NCBI GenBank assembly: GCA_965242665.1
Contig: OZ251484.1
Location: forward strand, 2,976,001 to 3,040,000
DNA: 64,000 bases
Direction: 5' to 3'
Source: VXLM01 sp965242665
GTDB taxonomy: Bacteria; Chloroflexota; Dehalococcoidia; Lucifugimonadales; VXLM01
The position numbers and the translations under genes are program-made. Positions 25,820 through 34,961 of this stretch are shown here, in pieces. The first letter of the stretch is position 1; every line of letters starts with the position of its first letter. The notes below the pieces were generated by a model. The model was given only the letters and a program-made list of their open reading frames with translations, was not told the origin of the DNA and made no database searches.

Positions 25820-26115
25820 GGCCTGACGACTGTGCGCTGCTCTTCGAGGCGCGGCGCCGGGGGATTCGTCGGGTGAACAGAAGTCGGCCATCACGCATCG
25901 CATGGTACTCCATTGTTGGCCGAACATCCACCGCGCCCGTATTCCCCATACCCCCGATTACTGTACATCAGACGACACGACTATAGATGTTCTGGATACT
26001 TCTCAGCGCTCTAGCATGACCATCGTTCCCGCGAAAGCGGAGTTCCCCAACGTCGTCGCTGTCGCATACCGTCAACGAGCGGCGGGTAGGGTAGAGCCGT
26101 CGACAGATCTGTCGT

Positions 26116-26144
26116 TTGACGTTCTCTGCGCGGGCGCGTATAAT
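26116..26144 (+). promoter_or_regulatory. Near-consensus promoter of rsfS
   Basis: TTGACG (26116-26121), exactly 17 bases, then TATAAT (26139-26144). Transcription would begin near 26151. The only ribosome site after it is GGAGG at 26160-26164, seven bases before an ATC codon at 26172, which bears on the choice of the rsfS start. Confidence 0.75.
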
Positions 26145-26171
26145 AAGCGTCCTACCTTTGGAGGTGCGCCT

Positions 26172-26519
26172 ATCCTCGATCCGGCCGAATACGCGCGGCT
26201 CGCCGTCGATGTCGCGGACGATCATATGGCGTCCGACATTTCAATGTTGGATGTGAGGGAAGTTTGCGGCTTCGCCGATTTCTTCGTCCTCTTGACTGCG
26301 GAGTCGACTCGGCAGATCAATACTCTCGTGGAAGAGATCGAGCGCGCGTTGAAGTCAAAGGGTACCCGCCTGCACCACCGCGAAGGCGCATCAGACGGCG
26401 GATGGGTTCTCCTCGACTTTAGCGACGTGATCGTGCATATCTTCCGCGCGGAGGAACGCGAATACTACCGGCTCGAGGACGCATGGCAAGGAGCAGTCGA
26501 GACGGTTAGGATTCAGTGA
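26172..26519 (+). CDS. rsfS: Ribosomal silencing factor RsfS, probable ATC start
   Basis: RsfS binds ribosomal protein L14 and blocks joining of the subunits when nutrients are short. The domain begins LDPAEYARLAVDVADDHMASD and continues with the conserved DVREVCGFADFFVLLTAESTRQINTLVEEIE and DGGWVLLDFSDVIVHIF, ending EYYRLEDAW. Counting from 26172 the protein has 115 residues, right for the family. No ATG, GTG or TTG lies in frame between the strong promoter at 26116-26144 and the domain; instead GGAGG is followed by seven bases and ATC. A rare ATC start is the simplest reading. The longer open frame from 25902 would put 90 unconserved residues in front and require translation across the promoter. 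It converges with and overlaps ndk by 14 bases. Confidence 0.85.
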   Translation: MLDPAEYARLAVDVADDHMASDISMLDVREVCGFADFFVLLTAESTRQINTLVEEIERALKSKGTRLHHREGASDGGWVLLDFSDVIVHIFRAEEREYYRLEDAWQGAVETVRIQ

Positions 26520-26958
26520 CCCACTGGTCGATGCCCCGCTCATAGGAGAGGATCTCGTTGAGTGAGAAGAACAACTCAATCTCTCGTTTCGCCGACTCGT
26601 CCGAATCGGAGCCGTGCACCAAGTTCATCCCGACTGTCATGCCGTAGTCGCCCCGGATCGATCCCGGAGCGGAGTCGGCCGGGTTCGTGCTCCCGATGGC
26701 GGCACGCACGAGTTGCACGGCGTTCTCACCGTCGAGAACCATTGCCACAATCGGGCAGGACGTGATGAACTGCACGAGTCCGCGGAAGAACGGCTTGCCC
26801 TCGTGCTCCGAGTAGTGTTTGCGGGCAAGGTCATCGGAAACTTGCATCAGCTTCATTCCGACGATCTTGAGTCCTCGCCGTTCGAGCCGCGCAGTTACCT
26901 CTCCCACGAGGGACCGTTGTACCGCATCCGGCTTGAGCAATACCAATGTCCTGCTCAT
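26506..26958 (-). CDS. ndk: Nucleoside diphosphate kinase
   Basis: Ndk balances nucleoside triphosphates by passing a phosphate from ATP through a histidine. The protein has 150 residues. The ATP-binding LVLLKPDAVQR motif with Lys9 is at the start; the active-site histidine is His115 in NLVHGSDS, the family signature N.iHgSDs. The order of the remaining parts (RGLVQFITSCPIVAMVLDG, and GSIRGDYG) is standard. The ATG overlaps the tsaB stop (ATGA, 26955-26958), so ndk is the last gene of the coupled cluster tsaE-tsaB-ndk. The C-terminus ends in antisense overlap with rsfS over 14 bases. Confidence 0.97.
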   Translation of the reverse strand: MSRTLVLLKPDAVQRSLVGEVTARLERRGLKIVGMKLMQVSDDLARKHYSEHEGKPFFRGLVQFITSCPIVAMVLDGENAVQLVRAAIGSTNPADSAPGSIRGDYGMTVGMNLVHGSDSDESAKREIELFFSLNEILSYERGIDQWVTES

Positions 26959-27632
26959 TTCGTCCTCCGTCTCCTTACTTGTTCTGCTTTCTCGAATTGG
27001 GCGCTGTGCATGTATATTGGCTGTACGGTGTCAGGATCGTCCTCCTCCCCTCGCCGCAGCCGTTCGTAGGCGAGTTCGGCTAACGCAGAAGCGCTTCGAG
27101 TGGGCGGCCGCGCGGCCACGACGGTGACGCGCGCGCGAATCATACTTCCCGCCACTCTAGCCTCCTCTCCACAGAGGATTGTACCGTTTGGAAGAGCGTC
27201 TGCCAACCGTTCTCGTTCGATCACCTGGTAGAGAACCTCTTCCGAACGGTCACTGGCGCGGGTCGCCAGAAAGACCTTTGATCGTCCGGCCGAGACCACC
27301 GCAGAAATGGGAACAGAGAAGCTGCGGAAGGGAAGAAGTTCGAGATCGAGCGTGTTTACGGACACAAGGGGCAATTTCCGCGCCATGGACAGCGACTTGG
27401 CGACCGATAATCCGACCCGGAGGGCGCTGAAGCCGCCCGGTCCACACGCCGCGCACACTGCACGCACGTCGTCCATCCCCGCCGGAGCGTACTGCATGAC
27501 TCGACGTATCGCCGGCGCCAGCTCGACCGAGTGGTTTCGGTCGGAGCGCCAATGCAGCGCAGCGCGTACCTGCCCTTCCTCGGAGAGGGCGACCGTTGCA
27601 TAACGCGTCGAAGTGTCAATGCAAAGTTCCAT
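26955..27632 (-). CDS. tsaB: tRNA threonylcarbamoyladenosine synthesis protein TsaB
   Basis: TsaB is the ASKHA-fold partner of TsaD in the t6A modification of tRNAs that read ANN codons. The protein has 225 residues. The N-terminus ELCIDTSTRYATVALS is the phosphate-loop strand, HSVELAPAIRRVM and CGPGGFSALRVGLSVAKSL are the strongest family signatures, and the remaining domain is typical. The stop is joined to ndk by ATGA. Upstream, tsaE ends 10 bases away, so the two t6A genes are in one operon. The TsaD and TsaC partners are not in this window. Confidence 0.93.
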   Translation of the reverse strand: MELCIDTSTRYATVALSEEGQVRAALHWRSDRNHSVELAPAIRRVMQYAPAGMDDVRAVCAACGPGGFSALRVGLSVAKSLSMARKLPLVSVNTLDLELLPFRSFSVPISAVVSAGRSKVFLATRASDRSEEVLYQVIERERLADALPNGTILCGEEARVAGSMIRARVTVVAARPPTRSASALAELAYERLRRGEEDDPDTVQPIYMHSAQFEKAEQVRRRRTK

Positions 27633-27642
27633 GTCTCGATTG

Positions 27643-28110
27643 TCACGTGAATTCGAGCCGAAGAATTGCCTCGATGACCGGCTTGAACCTGTCCGATGGA
27701 TCGGTGAACTTCAACCGGCGTTCGATCTCGGATACATGGTCGATTCTTACCTCGAGCGCGTCGACGGGGAAGACTTCACGCGCGTTGTCCGCCCACTCGA
27801 CCACTGTCACGCCGCGGTCCAGGTATTCGTCGATTCCCAGATCTTCGGCGTGCCTGGGTGAAGACAGTCGGTACAAATCGACATGGTAGAGAGGGATGCG
27901 CGCTCTGTACTCGGCAATGAGGACGAATGTCGGGCTGCGCGCCAGCTCGTCGGAGCCGAGTCCGTGCAGGATGCCTTGCGTCAAGCACGTCTTGCCCGCG
28001 CCTAGTTCGCCATTCAAGAGCACCACATCGCCCTCCGCCGCATGTTCTCCCACGACACGCCCGAGGGCTCGCGTATGGTCGGGTCCGATGGATGTGACGT
28101 GAATTTCCAT
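27643..28110 (-). CDS. tsaE: tRNA threonylcarbamoyladenosine synthesis ATPase TsaE
   Basis: TsaE is the small ATPase that helps the TsaB-TsaD complex turn over in t6A formation. From the ATG at 28110 the protein has 155 residues. The Walker A loop is GELGAGKTCL (Lys40), followed by ARSPTFVLIAEY, the metal-binding HVDLYRL and DLGIDEYL, and VEWADNA (Walker B-like). These are the usual signatures. A GTG at 28137 would add nine residues and has AGGAG directly before it, so the start is not certain. A TATAAT (28159-28164, minus strand) sits upstream. Confidence 0.92.
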   Translation of the reverse strand: MEIHVTSIGPDHTRALGRVVGEHAAEGDVVLLNGELGAGKTCLTQGILHGLGSDELARSPTFVLIAEYRARIPLYHVDLYRLSSPRHAEDLGIDEYLDRGVTVVEWADNAREVFPVDALEVRIDHVSEIERRLKFTDPSDRFKPVIEAILRLEFT

Positions 28111-28406
28111 AGTAGGGTAGGGTCGCAGGATTCGCACTCCTGTTGCGCGTTTGGAGTAATTATACCTTGAAGAGACAGTTCGAGTTGCGAGTTGACGGCT
28201 GCATGACGAGCCGAAATAGTGTATACTGGTTATTCAATCCCTACATTGGAGAGGTTGTGCAGCGTGGCGGCGGCTGAATGCACGTTATCATGTCGACTCC
28301 ATCTCTAGGCTTCTGGTGCTTCTCACATATTTGGGCGGGTTTTCGGACATCGTCTAGGCTGTACGTGTATTATATGATTGCAATCCATTGGGCGTAAGGC
28401 GGAAAT
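28111..28406. other. Divergent intergenic region between tsaE and the phosphoesterase gene
   Basis: About 300 bases with no gene. On the minus strand a TATAAT at 28159-28164 (read as ATTATA on the + strand) lies about 50 bases before tsaE, preceded by no good -35. On the + strand there are TATACT-like and TTATAT hexamers at about 28220 and 28370. No structured RNA was recognised. Confidence 0.4.
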
Positions 28407-29141
28407 TTGCGCGCACTCATCGTCTCCGATGTCCACTCGAACCTTGAAGCGCTCCAGAGTGTGATCGATCACGCTCAAAGAGAGGGCGGAGGTTTCGATC
28501 AGATTTGGCAGCTGGGCGACCTTGTTGGGTATGGTCCCGATCCCGCAGGGTGTATTGACCTCTTGCACCAGTACGATCATATCGGCGTCGCAGGAAACCA
28601 TGACCTGGCTGTCGTGGAAAAGATTGGCCTCGAAAATTTCAATATGTACGCAAGCGCTGCCGCCCGCTGGACGATGAGTCAATTGACCGAGGACCACGTC
28701 AACTATTTGCGCGGACTGCCGCTTCGACTGGAAAGCCACGACTTCACGATGGCGCACGGGAGCCCGCGAGATCCAGTATGGGAATACCTCGTTACCGCGT
28801 CCGTCGCGGCCTCCAACTTTTCCCACTTCAGTACCAAACGATGCCTGGTCGGCCACTCCCATCTACCGTTCGTATGCAAGCCGGACGGCAACAGCGCTCT
28901 GTTCTACGACTTTCCGGTGGATCTGCCGGTTCAGCTGCGTGAAGACCGGCTCATCATCAATCCGGGCAGCGTCGGGCAGCCGCGCGACGGCTTGCCGAGC
29001 GCCAGCTATGCTCTCTTCGACTCCAAGGATAGCATGATTACTCACTTCCGCACCGAGTACGATGTCGTCTCCACGCAGGAGAGGATGCGGGAGCACAATC
29101 TATCGAGATACCTCATCGACCGGCTGACCTACGGGCGGTAG
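28407..29141 (+). CDS. Metallophosphoesterase (YfcE/MJ0936-like)
   Basis: A 244-residue calcineurin-like phosphoesterase. The metal-binding motifs are complete: SDVHSN (Asp8, His10), GDLVGYGPDP (Asp38), GNHD (Asn64, His65), MAHGSPRDP and GHSHLPF. The family splits phosphodiesters or phosphomonoesters with two metal ions; many members of this subgroup act on cyclic nucleotides or dinucleotides. The start is a TTG with AAGGCGG six bases upstream; no better codon is near. The esterase gene follows after 24 bases on the same strand and could be co-transcribed. Confidence 0.88.
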   Translation: MRALIVSDVHSNLEALQSVIDHAQREGGGFDQIWQLGDLVGYGPDPAGCIDLLHQYDHIGVAGNHDLAVVEKIGLENFNMYASAAARWTMSQLTEDHVNYLRGLPLRLESHDFTMAHGSPRDPVWEYLVTASVAASNFSHFSTKRCLVGHSHLPFVCKPDGNSALFYDFPVDLPVQLREDRLIINPGSVGQPRDGLPSASYALFDSKDSMITHFRTEYDVVSTQERMREHNLSRYLIDRLTYGR

Positions 29142-29165
29142 CTGCGTCGCTCTGTCGGAGCAAGT

Positions 29166-29852
29166 ATGGAGGCAAAGGAATTCGAGGGGCGCAGTCTTCA
29201 CGGTCTGATCGTCGAACCCGACGACTACGACCCAGACCGAGAATATCCACTGCTCGTTCTGTTGCACGGCTTTGGGTCCAACATGAGCGACCTGGCGGGA
29301 TTGACCCCTGCCGTCAGCCGCGCGGATTGCCTCTACGCTTGTCCAAACGCTCCGCTCGCCCTCGACTTTGGGATGGGGCAGACCGGCTACGCATGGGCCA
29401 ATCTGTACGGGGAATCCTACGAGCGGGAAGCCCAAGCGGCCGAGAGCAGCCTCATGGACTTCGTCGACGCGGTCGCGGCGAGCTACCGAGTCCAACCCAG
29501 CCGCATTGCGCTCGGCGGATTCTCCCAGGGCGGTATGATGACGTACCGCGTAGGCCTGCCGCGCCCAGATACGTTCGCAGCACTGCTCGCCCTCAGCGCT
29601 CGGGTAGTCGACCCAGACGGCCTCCGGCGCCGCTTGCCAACCCGCAGAGACCAACCAATCTTCATATCACACGGGTCTCAGGACACCATGATATCCGTGG
29701 ACGACGGGAGGGAATCCAGACGGCTCCTGCAAGAGTGGGGATACGCCCCCGCGTACCATGAATACGGCATGGCGCACGAGATTCGGCAAGATGTCATCGA
29801 CGACCTCGTCGAATGGCTGCGCGCCGTTGCGTTCCCGCCCCTGACTCGATAG
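29166..29852 (+). CDS. Phospholipase/carboxylesterase family alpha/beta hydrolase
   Basis: A 228-residue predicted esterase. LLVLLHGFGSNMSDL forms the oxyanion strand, GGFSQGGMM at residues 118-124 has the nucleophile Ser120, SHGSQDTMI carries the catalytic Asp and YGMAHEIRQD the His. This places it with YpfH/acyl-protein-thioesterase-like carboxylesterases. It acts in the cytoplasm since no signal is present. The substrate is unknown. Confidence 0.88.
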   Translation: MEAKEFEGRSLHGLIVEPDDYDPDREYPLLVLLHGFGSNMSDLAGLTPAVSRADCLYACPNAPLALDFGMGQTGYAWANLYGESYEREAQAAESSLMDFVDAVAASYRVQPSRIALGGFSQGGMMTYRVGLPRPDTFAALLALSARVVDPDGLRRRLPTRRDQPIFISHGSQDTMISVDDGRESRRLLQEWGYAPAYHEYGMAHEIRQDVIDDLVEWLRAVAFPPLTR

Positions 29853-29863
29853 ATGGTTCGGTA

Positions 29864-30514
29864 TTAGGCGTCGGTTTCCTCGATTGTGGATGTTCCGCCC
29901 GTCTGCACTGCCTGAATCTGCTCCTCCGCCCAGCGACGGTACTCGTCGAGGCCCGGCGGCGAGACGTAGAAGACGTGGATGTCCGCGGGGAATTGGACTT
30001 GGTGGTCTTGCCCGATGAACAGTACGCCGATCTGGTTTTCCCCGAGCGTTTGGTCGATGCGCTGGCAAATGCGCTCGTACCTGAGGCGCGTAGCCTCTTG
30101 AAGCCCCTCGGAGACAAGCCCATGCGCCTTCTCGCTCATGAGCCCGATGCTCAAGCAGCGCTGCCAGTCGGAGGATTCTTCCAGCAGCGCGCGGTTGTCG
30201 GTCGATTCCATGACTGCGCCTGATCTGCAAAGCGTCCGCACGAAGGCGCTGATGGATGGGTTCATGTCGTCGATCTGCTTGAGCCCGCCGTCGTCGCTCG
30301 CGTGCACCGCCTCATGGTAGACGTGATTGACCGTGCCGAGCCGCTGCTCCATATTCTCGATTTGGTTTCGCACTTGCGACCAGTATTTGTCGAGAATGTC
30401 GCGTCCATCGTCCGGCAACCCTGGCATGTGCAGGATCAGAGGCACCAGCAGCAGTTTGCGGCCCTCCCGAAACTTCTTCGCCTCCGGTTTGGGCATCTGT
30501 CCAATAGTAGTCAT
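29864..30514 (-). CDS. Conserved-looking protein of unknown function, downstream of formate dehydrogenase
   Basis: A 216-residue soluble protein that I do not recognise. The first part includes KLLLVPLILHMPGLPDDGRDILDKYWSQVRNQIENMEQRLG, the middle has many charged helices, and a strand-like IGVLFIGQDHQVQF followed by ADIHVFYVSPPGLDEYRRW lies near the end. No cysteines fit a metal cluster. It starts 10 bases after fdhA on the same strand, so it is co-transcribed with the formate dehydrogenase and may help its maturation or regulation; this is inference from position alone. FdhD or FdhE signatures are absent. Confidence 0.6.
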   Translation of the reverse strand: MTTIGQMPKPEAKKFREGRKLLLVPLILHMPGLPDDGRDILDKYWSQVRNQIENMEQRLGTVNHVYHEAVHASDDGGLKQIDDMNPSISAFVRTLCRSGAVMESTDNRALLEESSDWQRCLSIGLMSEKAHGLVSEGLQEATRLRYERICQRIDQTLGENQIGVLFIGQDHQVQFPADIHVFYVSPPGLDEYRRWAEEQIQAVQTGGTSTIEETDA

Positions 30515-30524
30515 GACTGCGGTC

Positions 30525-33281
30525 CTATCCTACGGGGATTCCTGCCTCGGTTCTCCTTCGTTTGGAGGCGTCTCCATCCGTGTCGATCTTCTCGATTCTC
30601 ACAGCGCATACCTTGTACTCGGGAATCTTGGAGTCTGGGTCGAATGCGGAATTCGTCAAGAAGTTCGCCGCATGGTCTTTGAGCTTGACGAACGGCACGA
30701 ATATCTCGCCGGCTCGCATCTTCTCCGTGTACGACGCGCGCCCTTCGATGTCGCCGCGCCGCGACCTGACGCGAATCCACTCGCCATCCTCCACGCCGTA
30801 GCGCTCGCCGTCCTCCGCGCTCATGTGTATCTCCAGATCAGGCATCCGCGCGAGAAGCCCGTCTGCGCGCCGGGTAATCGTGCCGCCGTGCCAGTGGTAC
30901 AGAACACGCCCGGTGTTCAGGATGAGCGGGAAGCGCTCGCTCGGCATCTCATCCGCCGCAGGCCCCTGCTCGAACGGTACGAACCTCGCACGCGGCCCCC
31001 GAGGAAAGTCCTCCTCGTACAGATACCGCGTACCCGGATGATTGGGCGCAGGACACGGCCATTGTATCCCCCCCTCGGCGTCGAGCCGCTCGTAGGATAT
31101 GCCGGCGATTATCGGCGTGAGCGCAGCCATCTCGTCCCAAATCTCCGACGGATGCCGATAGTCGAATTCATCCTCCAGACCAAGCCCCCGTTTGGCGCTG
31201 AGCCTCCGACCAAGATCGCAGATGATCTCCCAGTCCGGACGGCTGCCCCCGACCGGGTCGACCACTGCACGCACCCGCTGCACCCGGCGCTCGCTGTTCG
31301 TAAACGTCCCGTCCTTTTCGGCAAACGTCGCCGCAGGAAGCACCACGTCCGCAACCTCCGCCGTCTCGTGCATGAAGATGTCCTGTACGACCAGGAACTC
31401 CAAGTTATTGAACGCTTCTTCTGCATGATGGAGGTCAGGCTCGCTGAGCAGCGGGTTCTCCCCGGTAACATACATCGCCTTGATATTTCCTCGCAGCGCT
31501 TCCTCGACCATCTCCGTCACCACCAAGCCATCGACTCCGTTTATCGGCTCGCCGCCCCACGCTTCGCTGAACTTGAGCGCAGTGTCCTCCGTCAACGCCT
31601 GATAGCCAGGCAGGGAATTGGGGAGGCACCCCGCGTCTCCGCAACCCTGCACATTGTTCTGTCCCCGAAGCGGGGATATGCCGGATCCCGGCCTTCCCAG
31701 CTGGCCGGAGACGAACGCAAGGTTCAAGAGACAGTGAGCGTTGGCCGTGCCGTTCGTATGTTGTGTGATCCCCATGCCCCAGACGAGACACGACCCACTA
31801 AACGGCGGGTTTGCGTAGATTCTGGCAGCTTCCGCTATGTCCGACCCCGAAACGCCCGTGATCTTCTCGACCGTTTCGAGGTCATACTTGTCGACGACCT
31901 CCCGCCACTCATCGAACTGCTCCGTGCGGTTGCGGATGAAGTCCGCGTCTGCTAGTCCCTCGTCCAGGATGACCTTGGCCATACCGTTGTAGAGCGCGAC
32001 ATCGGTGCCCGGCCGCGGCCGCAGCCAGAGCTCTGCGAAATCGCACATCTCGATACGGCGGGGGTTGATGACGATCAGCTTTGCTCCTCGTTCGAGCACC
32101 GCGCGGCGCATCCGCGACGCGGCGACAGGATGGTTCGAGTTGGCGTCGGAACCCGTGATGACGATGCACCCCGCCTCCTCGTAGTCGACGTATGAGTTGC
32201 TGGTGGCCCCGCTTCCGAGAGCGGCGAGCATCGCTTCTACGGAAGGCGAGTGACACAGCCGAGTGCAATGGTCGATGTTGTTCGACTTCATCAAGAGACG
32301 GGCGAATTTCTGTTGGATGTAGCCGTCCTCGTTCGTGGCCTTTGCGGATGCGAGCGTGGCGAATTCGCTTCCTTGGTATCGCGAGAGACGGTCCGCTACA
32401 TAATCGAGCGCCTCGTCCCAAGACGCCGCGGCAAGCTCTCCGTTCTTCCGTATCAACGGCGTCGTTAATCGGTCTTGATGGTGGACGAACGTGTACCCGA
32501 AACGGCCCTTGACGCACAGCATCCCGACGCTCGAAAGGTTGTCGGGGTCGTCGAGCATCCCCATGATGCGCTCGCTCTCGTCCACCTGCGCTTTGATGCC
32601 ACATCCGACGCCGCAATACGGACAGACTGTCGAAACCGTCCGCACCGGGTTCGACGTCGGAGTCTTGACCTCGATGGCTCCCGTTGGACAGACGGACAGA
32701 CATTGGCCGCACGTCGTGCATACCGAATCGACCAATGGTCTATCCATGAACGTGCCGATGCGACTGCCCGTGCCTGCGCCAAGGAAGTCGATGGCGCCGA
32801 TGAACTGGTGTCCATCTTGACAGGCCTGCGCGCACCGCCCGCAGAGTATGCAGTCATCCATTGCGATGTTGAAGATCGGGTTACTAGTGTCGATGGGCTC
32901 GCGTTCGCGGCCGCGCCAGCGGGATTGGCCTATTCCGTAGTGCTTCAATGCAGTGTCCAGCTCGCGGCGGCCACCGGAGTTGTTCCCGTTCTGGGCGACC
33001 ATCGATTGGGTTAGCTGCAGAACTCCTCTGCGAATTTCCAGTGCCTGCGAGCTCTCGGTAGAGACCCGCATTCCGTTCGCCGCGGGCACTCCGCACGATG
33101 CAGGGAATCCCCGCACGCCGTCGATCTCCACTAGACACGTTCGACACGCGCCAATCGCCTTCATGTCGGGGTCTTTGCATAGCTGCGAGATATACGTTCC
33201 CGACGCGTTGATCGCGTCCAGGACCGATGATCCATCGGGCGTTTGAACCTCTCGGCCATTGATCGTAAGTGTGATAGTCAT
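30525..33281 (-). CDS. fdhA: NAD-dependent formate dehydrogenase, catalytic subunit (NuoG/FdhA-like)
   Basis: A 918-residue molybdopterin enzyme. The N-terminus has a NuoG-like [2Fe-2S] domain (Cys35, Cys46, Cys49, Cys63), then two ferredoxin-type [4Fe-4S] sets (Cys144/147/150/154 and Cys188/191/194/198), then the molybdopterin domain with its own cluster (Cys220/223/227/256). The active-site Cys343-His344 (CTRLCHSPSV) is the Cys form that binds Mo or W. Other marks are TGSDANSNHPVAASR, GRPGSGISPLRGQNNVQGCGD and FVPFVKLKDHAANFLT near the end. It oxidises formate to CO2 and passes electrons to the NuoE/F-like subunits encoded just upstream. The + strand frame of 542 codons across it is a shadow. 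The required cofactor genes lie at 41-45 kb. Confidence 0.93.
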   Translation of the reverse strand: MTITLTINGREVQTPDGSSVLDAINASGTYISQLCKDPDMKAIGACRTCLVEIDGVRGFPASCGVPAANGMRVSTESSQALEIRRGVLQLTQSMVAQNGNNSGGRRELDTALKHYGIGQSRWRGREREPIDTSNPIFNIAMDDCILCGRCAQACQDGHQFIGAIDFLGAGTGSRIGTFMDRPLVDSVCTTCGQCLSVCPTGAIEVKTPTSNPVRTVSTVCPYCGVGCGIKAQVDESERIMGMLDDPDNLSSVGMLCVKGRFGYTFVHHQDRLTTPLIRKNGELAAASWDEALDYVADRLSRYQGSEFATLASAKATNEDGYIQQKFARLLMKSNNIDHCTRLCHSPSVEAMLAALGSGATSNSYVDYEEAGCIVITGSDANSNHPVAASRMRRAVLERGAKLIVINPRRIEMCDFAELWLRPRPGTDVALYNGMAKVILDEGLADADFIRNRTEQFDEWREVVDKYDLETVEKITGVSGSDIAEAARIYANPPFSGSCLVWGMGITQHTNGTANAHCLLNLAFVSGQLGRPGSGISPLRGQNNVQGCGDAGCLPNSLPGYQALTEDTALKFSEAWGGEPINGVDGLVVTEMVEEALRGNIKAMYVTGENPLLSEPDLHHAEEAFNNLEFLVVQDIFMHETAEVADVVLPAATFAEKDGTFTNSERRVQRVRAVVDPVGGSRPDWEIICDLGRRLSAKRGLGLEDEFDYRHPSEIWDEMAALTPIIAGISYERLDAEGGIQWPCPAPNHPGTRYLYEEDFPRGPRARFVPFEQGPAADEMPSERFPLILNTGRVLYHWHGGTITRRADGLLARMPDLEIHMSAEDGERYGVEDGEWIRVRSRRGDIEGRASYTEKMRAGEIFVPFVKLKDHAANFLTNSAFDPDSKIPEYKVCAVRIEKIDTDGDASKRRRTEAGIPVG

Positions 33282-33335
33282 GCTCTGTCCCTCGTCTGCT
33301 TCTTCCTAGACGTCCATCTCATAGGGTAGGGGAGG

Positions 33336-34961
33336 TTAATGCCGAGTGTTCCGATCGCGGTCGAGACTCCTCGATAACGCCAGACCCCGCATCTCTTCGC
33401 TGAAGAAGTGCATCGCGCTGGTAATGGGTCCTCCGGCCGCCTGCCCGAGGCCGCACAACGATGCCGCTCCGACGACCTCCGCCAGTTTCAACAATTCGTC
33501 GATGTCTTCCGACGTGCCCCCGCCCTCGATCATCCGGTCGATCGCCTCCACCATGCGCGGAGTGCCTTCGCGGCAAGGAGTGCACTTGCCGCATGACTCG
33601 TTGGCGTTGTAAGCCGCCAGACTTCGGACGACCGTGGAGATCGCCGTTCGGTCATCCAGCGCGATGACGCCGCCCGCCCCAAGCATGACGCCGGATTCGT
33701 GGAGCCGACCGGGGGCAATCCGCAAGTCAAGCATCGATGCGTCGAGCACGCCGCTGGAGGGCCCTCCGACGGCAAGTCCCATGAGATCGCGTCCGTCTTC
33801 CGGGCCGCCTCCGATGTCATACACGATTTGCCGCAGCGTCGTTCCCATGGGCACTTCGACCACTCCGCTGCGTTTGACCGACCCGCTGAGACTGATGATC
33901 TTCGTGCCGGAGGCCTCCTCGTTGCCAATCCCCCTGAACTCGTCCGCGCCGTTTGCGAGAATGAACGGGACGCTGGACAACGTCTCAGGATTGTTTATCA
34001 CGGTCGGCTTTCCCCAGAGTCCGGCCTCGGTGGGAAACGGCGGACGCAGACGCGGTTCTCGCCGGTATCCCTCCATCGTATTCAGAAGGGTCGTCTCCTC
34101 ACCGCACACGTAGCCGCCGGCCCCCCTCCGTATCTCGACGTCGAGGCTGTACCCCGTGCCCAGGATGTTGTCGCCGATTAGTCCTGCTGCGCGCGCTTGG
34201 TCGAGGGCCCTGCGCATCCGCTGGGCGGAGAAGTCGGCCTCCGCGTTGATATAGATGAATGCCTGATTGATGCCTACAGCATATGCTGCGATCGTCATGC
34301 CTTCCAAGATGCGGTATGGAACTCCGTCCATGAGCAGCCGGTCCTTGAAGATGCCCGGTTCCCCTTCCTCCGCGTTCACGACGAGATACTTGGGGGAATT
34401 CTCGATCCTGCGCGCACTCTCCCACTTGAGGCCGGCAGGGAAATACGCCCCGCCTCGACCCCGCAAGCCAGACGCCTTGACCTCCTCGAGTACTTCCTCC
34501 GGACTCATGCCGAGCGCGCGCGAAAGCCCAGAGAACCCCCCGTGCGATAGGGATTCGTCGATGTCGACCGCGCTGATGACTCCTGCCAAGTCGAGGGCGA
34601 CCCGATGCTGCGGCGCAAAGAAGGGATCGTCCGCGGACTCCTCGTTGAAGCCCTCCAACGCCAGACGAACGATCTGGGGAACGTGGCCAACTGCTACGTT
34701 CACGAAGCTTTTCACCGCTCCGTCAGGAGTCGAGATTACGATTTTCGGCGCGTTGAAGCTCGCCCCGTCGGAGCCGGCAACGACCAAATAAGCGGAGTCA
34801 GGGAGAGCATCACGGAATGCGCCTACTACCTCGCTCCCGCCGACTGCCAACGAGGTATGGTCGAGCTGAACAACCACCCGGACCCTACGGTCGTTTCTCG
34901 CCAACCGGCCTCGGGCGGAGTCCAGAAGCCGTTCCATGGACGTATGCGGATTGTTCGTCAC
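33336..34961 (-). CDS. NADH-binding diaphorase subunit of formate dehydrogenase (NuoF/FdsB-like)
   Basis: A 541-residue flavoprotein. GLRGRGGAYFPAGLKW and NAEEGEPGIFKDR form the NADH- and FMN-binding site, CGEETTLLNTMEG and PPFPTEAGLWGKPTVINNVET-like sequence (here NNPETL) follow, and SCGKCTPCREGTPRM with a later SLCGLG binds a [4Fe-4S] cluster. An N-terminal thioredoxin-like ferredoxin domain of about 90 residues precedes it, as in FdsB and HydB. The start is GTG 34961, overlapping the nuoE-like stop in GTGA, which couples translation; the longer frame to 35216 is antisense-like to the preceding gene. It passes electrons between the FdhA subunit and NAD. Confidence 0.92.
   Translation of the reverse strand: MTNNPHTSMERLLDSARGRLARNDRRVRVVVQLDHTSLAVGGSEVVGAFRDALPDSAYLVVAGSDGASFNAPKIVISTPDGAVKSFVNVAVGHVPQIVRLALEGFNEESADDPFFAPQHRVALDLAGVISAVDIDESLSHGGFSGLSRALGMSPEEVLEEVKASGLRGRGGAYFPAGLKWESARRIENSPKYLVVNAEEGEPGIFKDRLLMDGVPYRILEGMTIAAYAVGINQAFIYINAEADFSAQRMRRALDQARAAGLIGDNILGTGYSLDVEIRRGAGGYVCGEETTLLNTMEGYRREPRLRPPFPTEAGLWGKPTVINNPETLSSVPFILANGADEFRGIGNEEASGTKIISLSGSVKRSGVVEVPMGTTLRQIVYDIGGGPEDGRDLMGLAVGGPSSGVLDASMLDLRIAPGRLHESGVMLGAGGVIALDDRTAISTVVRSLAAYNANESCGKCTPCREGTPRMVEAIDRMIEGGGTSEDIDELLKLAEVVGAASLCGLGQAAGGPITSAMHFFSEEMRGLALSRSLDRDRNTRH

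Noticed and set aside
30327..31955. A 542-codon + strand open frame
   Set aside because: It is antisense to the well-supported fdhA gene and has no recognisable motif; high GC gives long shadow frames here.
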